Shown here piece after piece: positions 15,517 through 22,592 of a stretch of DNA of 26,495 bases. Source of the DNA: a virus. Location: the IMG/VR virus record IMGVR_UViG_3300011114_000771, positions 1 to 26,495 of that record. The stretch is one strand, 5' to 3'. Every line of letters begins with the position of its first letter. Position 1 is the stretch's first letter. The notes beneath the pieces were generated by a model, which was given only the letters and a program-made list of their open reading frames with translations, was not told the DNA's origin and ran no database searches. The position numbers and the translations under genes are program-made.

Positions 15517-16267
15517 CAATTCCTTTCGGGTTTTGTTCCCTCCATGAATCCATACAAAATTCATCGGATGACATAAACTCAAGCTCTGGCTTATCCAGAC
15601 TGCTTCTATTATTAATACACCTAAATGTAAGATAAGCTTTAAAGTCACGCTTATTCTTATAGTAGATGCTTTTAGCAGGAATAACTAGTTTATCCTTGAT
15701 TCTATCTTGAATTAAGTTATCGAATGGTAAGTAATTATCTTCGTAAACGTATTTTGGCTCAGTAAAATTAAAAACAGGTACGCAAACATTTGATGTCAGG
15801 ATGTTCTTATAAATATAAGAGTCATAAAAAGGAATCCATAAATCTAAGTCGTTATCGTTCCAGTGTTCTTTCAACCATTCGCAAGAAGTCCTAGGCGCGT
15901 AATAAAATCCGTCCGTAGCGGCTTTGGAGTATATTTTAATTAACTTTTTATATCCATTGTAATTTTTAGCAACAACGATTACCTTATGTTCTTTAGATAA
16001 AGATTCTTCAGTCTTATCAGAAGCGTCACTAACACATATCATTCTTATTCCGAAAGTTAATTTAATTCCAGCGTCGGTTAAATTTTTAGACGCTTCAATA
16101 AATCCAGAAAAGGAATCATCGATGAGGACAACCCTTTTGAGATTGTTTTCAATTGCTATATCAACGATAGAATCAGAGCCGTTGGCTTCAGACGAACCCT
16201 TTTTCGCTAAAGTAAGAATTGACCTGCCTATAGAGAAGTGACTCTTAAAGAGTGGGATAGTATTCAT
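15506..16267 (-). CDS. Stand-alone PHP domain of DNA polymerase III alpha, apparently without an intact metal site
   Basis: 253 residues that match the first quarter of DnaE: FKSHFSIGRSIL at 7-18 (canonical L-H-x-H-S-x-Y-S), IVDIAIENNLKRVVLIDD at 34-51 (canonical A-x-x-x-x-G-x-x-x-A-L-T-D-H), GIKLTFGIRM, then IVVAKNYNGYKKLIKIYSKA at 97-116. PAKSIYYKNKRDFKAYL and FMSSDEFCMDS close the protein at exactly the point where DnaE passes from PHP into its palm linker. The first His of the H-x-H motif is Lys8 and the His after T-D is Asp51, so PHP metal-dependent nuclease activity is unlikely and a structural role, such as docking the exonuclease or stabilising the core, is more plausible. The polymerase core is encoded separately at 11582-14185. 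The start overlaps the upstream stop (TAATG). Confidence 0.85.
   Translation of the reverse strand: MNTIPLFKSHFSIGRSILTLAKKGSSEANGSDSIVDIAIENNLKRVVLIDDSFSGFIEASKNLTDAGIKLTFGIRMICVSDASDKTEESLSKEHKVIVVAKNYNGYKKLIKIYSKAATDGFYYAPRTSCEWLKEHWNDNDLDLWIPFYDSYIYKNILTSNVCVPVFNFTEPKYVYEDNYLPFDNLIQDRIKDKLVIPAKSIYYKNKRDFKAYLTFRCINNRSSLDKPELEFMSSDEFCMDSWREQNPKGIDVS
15521..15526 (-). promoter_or_regulatory. Ribosome binding site AAAGGA that fixes the PD-(D/E)XK gene start
   Basis: AAAGGA on the minus strand, 4 bases before the ATG at 15516, inside the 3' end of the PHP-domain gene. It supports the short 156-residue product over the 200-residue reading from 15648. Confidence 0.55.
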
Positions 16268-17256
16268 TAAAAATTGATTGGCTTATTGAACGCTGGACAT
16301 CCAGCATACTCCATAGGAAATATCTTATTTTCATCTGTCTCTGTCAACTCATCTTTTTCGAAAGCTGAAGCTATGATTTTTCCATCTTTATTTTTGAGCA
16401 CGTAATATGAGAATTTAAACTTACACTCGCATCCCCATACAAGTTCTCCATTTTCTTTAGTCTCGCCCGGATATTTATTTCTTCCGCAGAGCCAATATTT
16501 TTCTTTGTTATGGAAAGCCATTTTTGTTTTAGCTTTCTTTTCGTCAAAGTTCTTTATTATCTCAGCAATATATGATAGATACGCCTCAAATCCAATTAGT
16601 TGATTTTCAGTACATTGAGGAGCGTGTTGAATAGCTTTCTTGGGGAATCTTAAAAAGAGAAAAGTAACTTTTGGAATTACTCCTTCTGTTTTATAACAAG
16701 CTAAAGAATACATGTAATTTTGCAGATTATTATTTAACTCCTCTTCGGAGAAAACCTTCTTACTCGTTTTGTAATCGAATATTCTTACTTGTTTGTTTTT
16801 ATATTTAGCTTGTTTATCAATAAATCCATTAACGATAAATGAATCGCACTCTAAAAAGAACTCTTTTTCCGCGTGAAGCTCTTCATGTCCTTCGCAATAA
16901 AAATCATTTTTTAGACCGATATCGACCATGCTATGGATTAATGATAAATCTTCATCATTGTATATACCTAATTTCTTAGCGTTTTTATCAACAAGTTTTT
17001 TCATTGACTTGCATGAAGCAAGACCATTCTTAGATATATTATCAAAATGTTTTCTATGACTTGGCTTTATCAATACTTCGAAAACGACATGGGAGACGGT
17101 TCCTCTTTTAGCTCCAGAGTTACTTAGTTGAGGTAACTTTAGAATATAATTACAGTAATATTTCCATGTGCAATCATCTAACGTTTTAATTTTAGATGCA
17201 GAAAGCTTTGGCTTTTCAGATAACTGATTGCTTTTTTGTTTTGAAGTTGTAGACAT
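16267..17256 (-). CDS. RecB/Cas4-like PD-(D/E)XK exonuclease with a possible Fe-S cysteine set
   Basis: 329 residues. The RecB-family nuclease motifs are in order: KLSASKIKTLDDCTWKYYC (17-35), GTVSHVVFE with H56, NGFIDKQAKY with D147, IFDYKTSKK with D161 and K163, then the Q-x-x-x-Y motif (LQNYMYSLACYK). Cysteines lie at C29 and C35 near the N-terminus and at C257, C276, C278 and C320 near the C-terminus. One N-terminal plus three C-terminal Cys is the arrangement that holds a 4Fe-4S cluster in Cas4 and AddB, so a cluster is possible here. There are no cas genes or CRISPR in the window; the context is phage recombination. The ATG lies 41 bases inside the end of the DUF2493 gene, with AAGG 5-6 bases upstream. 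A role in DNA end resection is inferred. Confidence 0.85.
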   Translation of the reverse strand: MSTTSKQKSNQLSEKPKLSASKIKTLDDCTWKYYCNYILKLPQLSNSGAKRGTVSHVVFEVLIKPSHRKHFDNISKNGLASCKSMKKLVDKNAKKLGIYNDEDLSLIHSMVDIGLKNDFYCEGHEELHAEKEFFLECDSFIVNGFIDKQAKYKNKQVRIFDYKTSKKVFSEEELNNNLQNYMYSLACYKTEGVIPKVTFLFLRFPKKAIQHAPQCTENQLIGFEAYLSYIAEIIKNFDEKKAKTKMAFHNKEKYWLCGRNKYPGETKENGELVWGCECKFKFSYYVLKNKDGKIIASAFEKDELTETDENKIFPMEYAGCPAFNKPINF

Positions 17257-17626
17257 GTACCTTTTTATTTAATTGTTTTGCTATTTCTATTGCGTGAGCT
17301 GTTCCGCTGCTAGATTCATCCCACATAGCCAAGACGTAATCTGCATTTTCCATAACCCATCTATTTCTCCTGAATCCAGCTCCTTTATCGGTTGAGCCAT
17401 CTTTATTCTTCCACTTAGCGTAAAACGTCAGTAGTGGCTTGCCCCTGCTTTCAGCCCACTCCTTTGCTAGTGTATCAGCACCACGAGCCCCTCCGCTAAC
17501 GACTAAAGCTATCTTTGATTCATTTTTATCTAGCTTTTCAAATAAGACTTCTTTATCAGTGAAGTCTCTAGAGCCAATAACAGCTAGCCAAATTCCATCA
17601 GGAACTCCAAATAAGAATTTATTCAT
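17216..17626 (-). CDS. DUF2493 (SLOG/YspA-like) nucleotide-binding protein
   Basis: 136 residues, typical length. It has the full DUF2493 pattern: LAVIGSRDFTD (14-24), VVSGGARGADTLAKEWA (42-58), a YAKW element, KGAGFRRNRWVMENADYVLAMWDESSSGT and a terminal KKVHVYNF strand. The family belongs to the SLOG Rossmann-like superfamily (relatives of DprA, the LOG proteins and the ligand sensors of some defence systems) and is presumed to bind nucleotides or nucleotide-derived ligands. Its biochemical role is not established. In this operon it lies between primase and the Cas4-like nuclease, overlapping both (8 and 41 bases), so it is made together with replication proteins. No Shine-Dalgarno is seen. 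Confidence 0.9.
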   Translation of the reverse strand: MNKFLFGVPDGIWLAVIGSRDFTDKEVLFEKLDKNESKIALVVSGGARGADTLAKEWAESRGKPLLTFYAKWKNKDGSTDKGAGFRRNRWVMENADYVLAMWDESSSGTAHAIEIAKQLNKKVHVYNFKTKKQSVI

Positions 17627-18521
17627 TAAAATAAGAAACTAAGGATTTTTTATCTTTTAATAAGTCGTCGTTGAAATCTTTATTCTTTGGGAGTTTTATA
17701 ATTATTTGCTCTTCGTCAAAATATTTTTCTAATGTGGTTTTTAATTTAACAGATGCTTTATTTCCAATAAGGTTATTATCCTTATCGTTATTTAAACTAA
17801 TATAAATCTTATCTGGGTCTAAAGATACTATTTTAGAAAGGATTGATTTGTTAATTTTAATACCAAATAAGACTATTACGTTTCTAATTCCAACTTCAAA
17901 TAGAGCTAGGCAATCTCCAATACTCTCAACTAGGATGACAGATTTCTTAGCTCTTATCTCTTTCTCGTTTAAAAACAAAGGATAAACCCAAAAGCTTTTA
18001 TTACCTAAGTGTTTCCATTTAGGCCTTTTATCGTTGTTGGTTATATCTCGCCCGCTAAATCCTATGATAGACATTCTTTCGTTATATATAGGAAAAATAT
18101 GTCTATTTATCATTTTTCCACTTTTGCAAACTCCACTTCTAAATTGTTCTAAGGTATCACATGATATTCCACGCTTATTCCAATAAGTAAGATTCTCGTT
18201 GATATTCATTGAACCACAATCATTAATTGAAAATATTTTTGGAGAGTGTTCAAAAACGCTTTTGTTTTCGACTTCAAAACTAAAATTATTAGTATAAGCT
18301 ACTACATCTCCAGAGAACAAATCTAAAGTCTTAGCTATTAGTTGGTTAAAACCGCCGCTTTCAGAAGAGCCAAAATCCACCCATCTTCCAGTATCTTTAA
18401 AAACGCACAAAGACGTATTATTATCAGACTCCCTATAAATAGGGCGCATCCTTAACTCTTTTGCCGTTTCTAAAATCGGAAAATAACCTATATCTGAAAG
18501 TATTTCTTTAAGAGTTTTCAC
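17619..18521 (-). CDS. DnaG-type TOPRIM primase, zinc finger degenerate or absent
   Basis: 300 residues from a GTG start that overlaps the helicase stop (GTGA). The N-terminal part (1-70) retains the frame of the CHC2 zinc-binding domain (SLCVFKDTGRWVDFGSSESGGFNQLIA) but has only C39 of the four metal ligands. Residues 107-180 match the primase N-subdomain (YWNKRGISCDTLEQFRSG, RHIFPIYNERMSIIGFSGRDI, RPKWKHLG). The TOPRIM core has SVILVESIGD with E199 and D203, and IYISLNNDKDNN where the usual D-x-D reads N244-N245-D246-K247-D248. D246 and D248 could serve as the acidic pair. The C-terminal helicase-binding domain of DnaG is missing. Primer synthesis for the neighbouring helicase is the likely job. 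Confidence 0.82.
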   Translation of the reverse strand: MKTLKEILSDIGYFPILETAKELRMRPIYRESDNNTSLCVFKDTGRWVDFGSSESGGFNQLIAKTLDLFSGDVVAYTNNFSFEVENKSVFEHSPKIFSINDCGSMNINENLTYWNKRGISCDTLEQFRSGVCKSGKMINRHIFPIYNERMSIIGFSGRDITNNDKRPKWKHLGNKSFWVYPLFLNEKEIRAKKSVILVESIGDCLALFEVGIRNVIVLFGIKINKSILSKIVSLDPDKIYISLNNDKDNNLIGNKASVKLKTTLEKYFDEEQIIIKLPKNKDFNDDLLKDKKSLVSYFNE

Positions 18522-20029
18522 AGTAGTTTGTTTTTACCAGAATAGTCCCTAGGGTCTTCTTCATGAGTAGTAATATTACTCTTCCTAGGGTCTTGTAGAA
18601 TATCGCGTAAAGTGCCTCTTTCTTCAAGCTTAAAATTATCAATATTGTAGTTTATATAGTTCTGGAGCATTAACCATTTTCCGTTAATTTTTCTTTTAAC
18701 TAAATCGGAATGTCCAGTAGCAGATTTACCTTGGAATCTTCCTTTAATCTTAATTAGTTTATGCGTTCCATTCTCTGGACCATCAATTTCTAATTCATCT
18801 ATTGTCTTAGGCCTCAATAGCCCGACATAACTAGCAAACCACTGCAATCGGTCTGACAAGGCAACAGCAGATGAATCATCATTCAATTCATGACTCTTCT
18901 TATTTTGACTATCTCCTGATTTATTTAATTGCATTGCTACTAAAGCAACGGCATTTAATTCTCCAGCTAGATTCTTTATCTTGTCGATTTTATCTCCGAT
19001 AGCTTGATGTTCTGCCCAATTTTTATCAACTTTCTCTGTAGTTAACTTAATATAATCATAAACTAAAATACATTTCCCTCCTCTTCCTACGTTTTTTGAA
19101 TGCCATCTTCTAGCATAAGAACAAATTTGCTCAATACTCTTATTAGCAACTTTGTAAAAATGAAAAGTATATTTATTGTCTTTGATTGACTTTAACGCTT
19201 TACGAATCTTTGGTTCATACTCAGCGTGATTTTTCCAATTTCCAGTCTCTAAATACCAAAATGGAACCCCACTAATGGAAGAAAGCATTCTGTTTCTAAC
19301 GTCTTCTTGTTCATTTTCTGTATCAAGATACAAAACTTTGACGTTAAAATCATTAACTAAAGATGTTCCAAATGACATTTCCATTAGCCAATTGCTCTTT
19401 CCTTGTCCCGGACGGGCGACAATAGCGTAAATATTTTTAGGTCTTAGTCCGCCATTGAATTGATTGAAGCATGGAAATGGAGTTGGATAACCAATATCAT
19501 TAACTGGATTATTTCCTCTTTCCTCCACGATTAAGTCAATATCACTAAAAATATCCACTGGTTTTTCAGAGGATAATATAGCATTGATATCTTGATTATA
19601 GAGAGAGTCGGTATTTGTAACTACTTCATCAATAGACTTATCGGCAGAAGAGTTAACGTAATCTAAAGCTTTCTTAAGATTCTCTGCTAAATCTCTCTTC
19701 AGTTTTAATTCATGAATCTCTTTAAAAGCTTCCTTTGCCCCATCAGGGGAAATTTGAGAGAATGTCAGACCTTCAATATAATCAAATATATCTATATCAC
19801 TGTTGCTTTTAATTCCAATATTCTTTAAATCCTGAGAAATTAAAGTAGCTTCACATTTTAAATTTTTCTCTATTCTTTGAGTAGTGACAATAAAAATACT
19901 TTCATGGATAGATTGGTAAAAATCATCGTATTTTATGAAAGAATGGATATCGTTATAAATATCTGGATATTTAATTAGACCTCCAAGAGCTCGTCGCTCT
20001 AGAGTAAGAGAATAAAGATTTTTTGACAT
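18518..20029 (-). CDS. dnaB: Replicative DNA helicase, DnaB family
   Basis: 503 residues, close to bacterial DnaB length. The N-terminal helical domain (about 1-150, ERRALGGLIKYPDIY) and the linker precede a RecA-type ATPase. GGLRPKNIYAIVARPGQGKS holds the Walker A (205-212, K211), and VLYLDTENEQEDVRNRM supplies the second motif with its Glu. KCILVYDYIKL is Walker B (D325) and VALVAMQLNKSG is the sensor H3 motif. The C-terminal tail (from about 440) contains a charged RDILQDPRKS region of unknown role. DnaB rings unwind DNA ahead of the fork and recruit primase, the next gene, which starts inside this gene's stop codon. The ATG overlaps the stop of the upstream nuclease gene (TAATG). Confidence 0.95.
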   Translation of the reverse strand: MSKNLYSLTLERRALGGLIKYPDIYNDIHSFIKYDDFYQSIHESIFIVTTQRIEKNLKCEATLISQDLKNIGIKSNSDIDIFDYIEGLTFSQISPDGAKEAFKEIHELKLKRDLAENLKKALDYVNSSADKSIDEVVTNTDSLYNQDINAILSSEKPVDIFSDIDLIVEERGNNPVNDIGYPTPFPCFNQFNGGLRPKNIYAIVARPGQGKSNWLMEMSFGTSLVNDFNVKVLYLDTENEQEDVRNRMLSSISGVPFWYLETGNWKNHAEYEPKIRKALKSIKDNKYTFHFYKVANKSIEQICSYARRWHSKNVGRGGKCILVYDYIKLTTEKVDKNWAEHQAIGDKIDKIKNLAGELNAVALVAMQLNKSGDSQNKKSHELNDDSSAVALSDRLQWFASYVGLLRPKTIDELEIDGPENGTHKLIKIKGRFQGKSATGHSDLVKRKINGKWLMLQNYINYNIDNFKLEERGTLRDILQDPRKSNITTHEEDPRDYSGKNKLL

Positions 20030-20448
20030 TACGGCAAAGATATTCCAAATTTTTGTAAGAAGAACTCTTCAGAAACGTTTGGCGCTTCATCTTGAAGAAT
20101 TTCTATGACTTGTATGTTATTTTTTTCTAACCATACTAATTTCTGGTCGTCTCTCTTAATGGAATTAAGCCAATTAGTTCTACTCCCATTATGAAAGTGT
20201 TTGTTAAATTTAAAGTGCTGGTCTCCATGGACCTCTATAGCGATTCTACGAGTAAAATTGATAATGTCAACCTTCAGTTTGGTTCCATAAACTGGAAACT
20301 CTTCGTACAAGACGTGTCCTGCCCAATAGGGCTTTAAAAACTGCTTGACATGAAACTGAATATTGGAGCGAGAAGGCTTGTCCCAATCTATTCGGAATCT
20401 TTCTACATTTTTACTTCTTGGGTTTCCCCTTACATCAAAGAGGCGCAT
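20029..20448 (-). CDS. Vsr/DUF559-like endonuclease (PD-(D/E)XK superfamily)
   Basis: 139 residues. The core motif is VLYEEFPVYGTKLKVDII with E49/E50 and D61, then RIAIEVHGDQHFKF with E72 and H74/H78, then a K-R-D-D-Q-K-L helix (about 98-103) and WLEKNNIQVIEI. This is the arrangement of DUF559/very-short-patch-repair-type nucleases, where the Lys of E-x-K is replaced by another residue and a His completes the site. The gene overlaps the recA-like gene by 14 bases and the helicase gene by one, so it belongs to the replication/recombination unit. A nicking or junction-processing role is plausible; specificity cannot be read. No close family member is recognised by name. Confidence 0.75.
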   Translation of the reverse strand: MRLFDVRGNPRSKNVERFRIDWDKPSRSNIQFHVKQFLKPYWAGHVLYEEFPVYGTKLKVDIINFTRRIAIEVHGDQHFKFNKHFHNGSRTNWLNSIKRDDQKLVWLEKNNIQVIEILQDEAPNVSEEFFLQKFGISLP

Positions 20449-21580
20449 TTGTATTAGAAAGTAGAATTTTTTTGTACTCTTCGTATAAAAAGTTGACTAT
20501 ATCTGCATTAGCGGGGTCTTCAAAGAAATCATAATAATTCTTTAATCCTCTGAAGGTTGGCTGAATTCTATCTCCAAATTTATTTTTAAGTTCTCTAATA
20601 AGAGGATGTTCTGTTTCTAGAAGTTGATACATTATATTATTTTTCTTTTTATAAAAATCCCATTGAAGCGTAATATCCGCGACTTCCATTTCTCTCCAAA
20701 CCCCTCTTCCTCTTTTAATTGGATATCTTACTTCTGTATTAGAATTATCATTTACTGTTTTAAGTAGCTGAACTTTACACCAGTGGCCAATAATTTTACC
20801 ACCTTCTTCACCATCTTCAAATATTAAGTCAGCTTTATTTCTTTGTTTAAAATTAATAGCAAAATTTACATAATGCTGAATTGCGTTTCCTCCAGAAGAA
20901 TTTCCTTGAGTTTGAGCTCTTGGAGCGTATTTATCAATTACAATTTGTCCTCTTTCTTGAGAGATAAACAAAGCTAAATGTCCCATCTCAGATAAAGCAA
21001 GAGACATTCTCTTAAATAGAATAGAAAGCATTCTCGCACTACTAGCTGTTGCGACACTTTCTTCAGTGGTTTTTTCGAGCTCTGCTCTTGTCATTAAACC
21101 ATCAATAGAATCAATAATAAACATATATTTATGTTTCGTCTTATTATTTCTTACTAAAGACCTCATAGTATCTATGACGAATTCATATACGTTACTTGGT
21201 ATTACTTTAAATTTTTCTGGATTAGTATCAATTTTTGACCTATTCAGTAAGTCTTCGCTAAGTCTTCCTTCAGCTTTAAAATAGACTACAAATCCTTTAT
21301 CTTTAAATTTAAGCTGAAAATTTCTTGCTACTTCAAGAGCCGCACTTGTTTTTCCACCTTCTCTTACTCCAATAAATCTATGTGCTCCAGCATCTAATCC
21401 TCCTCCAAGTTCAATATCAAGCTTTAAAGAACCTGTGCTAATTTTATATCCTTCTTCTTCTTCAGGCTCCTGTACGTGGTTATCGTAATGGTCTTTATCA
21501 TTGGCGTCTAACAAAGCTTTCAACTGTTGGGCAGGGGAAATAGTTACTTCTTTAGCTTTCTCAACTTTTTCTTTACTCAT
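20435..21580 (-). CDS. RecA/UvsX-like recombinase
   Basis: 381 residues. The charged N-terminal extension (1-45) includes an acidic run (EPEEEE, 38-43). STGSLKLDIELGGGLDAG matches the RecA start of the ATPase core. Walker A is GVREGGKT (71-78), FKAEG holds the catalytic-Glu position (E104), and Walker B is YMFIIDSID with D157. The L2-type stretch QTQGNSSGGNAIQHYVNFAI carries the post-L2 elements. RecA-type proteins coat ssDNA and promote strand exchange. This one probably serves recombination-dependent replication or repair together with the nucleases downstream. The C-terminal region (about 290-381) diverges from bacterial RecA. It is first in the replication block, preceded by a 30-base spacer with an inverted repeat that covers its start codon. 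Confidence 0.92.
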   Translation of the reverse strand: MSKEKVEKAKEVTISPAQQLKALLDANDKDHYDNHVQEPEEEEGYKISTGSLKLDIELGGGLDAGAHRFIGVREGGKTSAALEVARNFQLKFKDKGFVVYFKAEGRLSEDLLNRSKIDTNPEKFKVIPSNVYEFVIDTMRSLVRNNKTKHKYMFIIDSIDGLMTRAELEKTTEESVATASSARMLSILFKRMSLALSEMGHLALFISQERGQIVIDKYAPRAQTQGNSSGGNAIQHYVNFAINFKQRNKADLIFEDGEEGGKIIGHWCKVQLLKTVNDNSNTEVRYPIKRGRGVWREMEVADITLQWDFYKKKNNIMYQLLETEHPLIRELKNKFGDRIQPTFRGLKNYYDFFEDPANADIVNFLYEEYKKILLSNTNAPL

Positions 21581-21599
21581 GTATTATTCTATTCATGAG
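21576..21599. promoter_or_regulatory. Inverted repeat overlapping the recA-like start codon
   Basis: CTCATG (21576-21581) and CATGAG (21594-21599) form a 6-bp inverted repeat with a 12-base spacer. The arm nearer the gene contains the ATG of the recA-like gene. In RNA it could form a weak hairpin over the start; in DNA it could be an operator. The short arms make chance a real possibility. Confidence 0.25.
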
Positions 21600-21610
21600 G
21601 AGAAGGATTT

Positions 21611-22591
21611 TCAAGATTTTATAACGTTTTCAAAACATTTAACGATAGACATTTCCATCTCTTTGTTGCTGTAAGGAAGAGCGGATTCATAACAATCTCG
21701 CTGAAAAATTGAGGGAGCTTTATTATAAGCATCGATTATCCCATTAACGTCATAGGTGAAGAACCCATTGACTCCTTGTTTAATTAAGCTTGGCCAGAAT
21801 CCGATATTTGTCGTTACAATTGGAGTCCCAACGCTTAAAGCTTCGATAGCAGAGAGATTAAATGGAGTAGGCCAATTATGGACTAAAGAATATAATCTAG
21901 CTTTTTTCGTAAAATGCATTTTTGTATCTTCGTCTATTTGACCAAGATAAAACGTATTTACATTATTTATGTATTTTAACAATGGATAATCAGGATTAAT
22001 TGGACCAGCAAAATATGCTTTTATTCCAGCTTGATTACATGCATACGCGACCTCAATAGAACAGAATTCTGGACAATGCCTAGTGCATTGAAAAATAAAA
22101 TTAGACTTTTCTCTCTCTACAAAATCTTCTATAGGCTTACCTAGGACGAATTTATGAATTTTAGTCTTTAGTCCTCCTTTTATCTTAGGGTGTTGATAAT
22201 CATTGTATATCATTAAGTGCTCTTGACATTCATGAATATCTTCGTTATAGCCAACAGACCAAACAATATATTTAGCTTTTAATCCAGTTAAATTTAATTT
22301 TACATTAGTATAGCAACTAACAATAATATCATAATTAGCTAATTCTGGAATAAGATTAATTATTGGGTATCCTTGTAAAGCTAAATCTCTTTTATCTTTA
22401 GAGAAAAAGTGGAAGGCTTCTTTTCTATCTTCCTTAGATATATTATTAGCACATTCTTCAGCACAAAAGATATCAAACCATTCGTGCTGTTTTAATAAAC
22501 TAGCGAAAATTCTTCCTCCTCCATATCTTTTCGGCTTTAATGCGTAGTCTTCAAAAAGAGGAACATAAAAATCTAAATATGCAACTTTCAT
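21611..22591 (-). CDS. GT4-like glycosyltransferase
   Basis: 326 residues with a GT-B layout. The N-terminal Rossmann half starts MKVAYLDFYVPLFEDYALKP with a GGGR turn (24-27). The C-terminal half has VNTFYLGQIDEDTKMHFTKKA, LYSLVHNWPTPFNLSAIEALSVGTPIVTT, and a VNGFF loop. The second Glu of E-x7-E is present in SAIEAL; the first appears to be Thr. Several Cys and His residues occur between 160 and 190 (CTRHCPEFC). The enzyme is expected to move a sugar from a nucleotide donor; neither donor nor acceptor can be read, but the GDP-sugar genes directly upstream make a GDP-6-deoxyhexose donor plausible. The start lies one base after the stop of the GDP-mannose dehydratase gene (TAA-A-ATG), with no Shine-Dalgarno. 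Confidence 0.82.
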   Translation of the reverse strand: MKVAYLDFYVPLFEDYALKPKRYGGGRIFASLLKQHEWFDIFCAEECANNISKEDRKEAFHFFSKDKRDLALQGYPIINLIPELANYDIIVSCYTNVKLNLTGLKAKYIVWSVGYNEDIHECQEHLMIYNDYQHPKIKGGLKTKIHKFVLGKPIEDFVEREKSNFIFQCTRHCPEFCSIEVAYACNQAGIKAYFAGPINPDYPLLKYINNVNTFYLGQIDEDTKMHFTKKARLYSLVHNWPTPFNLSAIEALSVGTPIVTTNIGFWPSLIKQGVNGFFTYDVNGIIDAYNKAPSIFQRDCYESALPYSNKEMEMSIVKCFENVIKS

Positions 22592-22592
22592 T

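Noticed and set aside
15517-15648. N-terminal extension of the PD-(D/E)XK gene to an upstream ATG at 15648
   Set aside because: The extra 44 residues run through the 3' end of the PHP-domain gene and show no nuclease pattern, whereas AAAGGA directly precedes the ATG at 15516.
16267-17256. Cas4 of a CRISPR-Cas system
   Set aside because: No cas1/cas2 or repeat-spacer array is present; the neighbours are phage replication genes, so a RecB-family phage nuclease is the better label.
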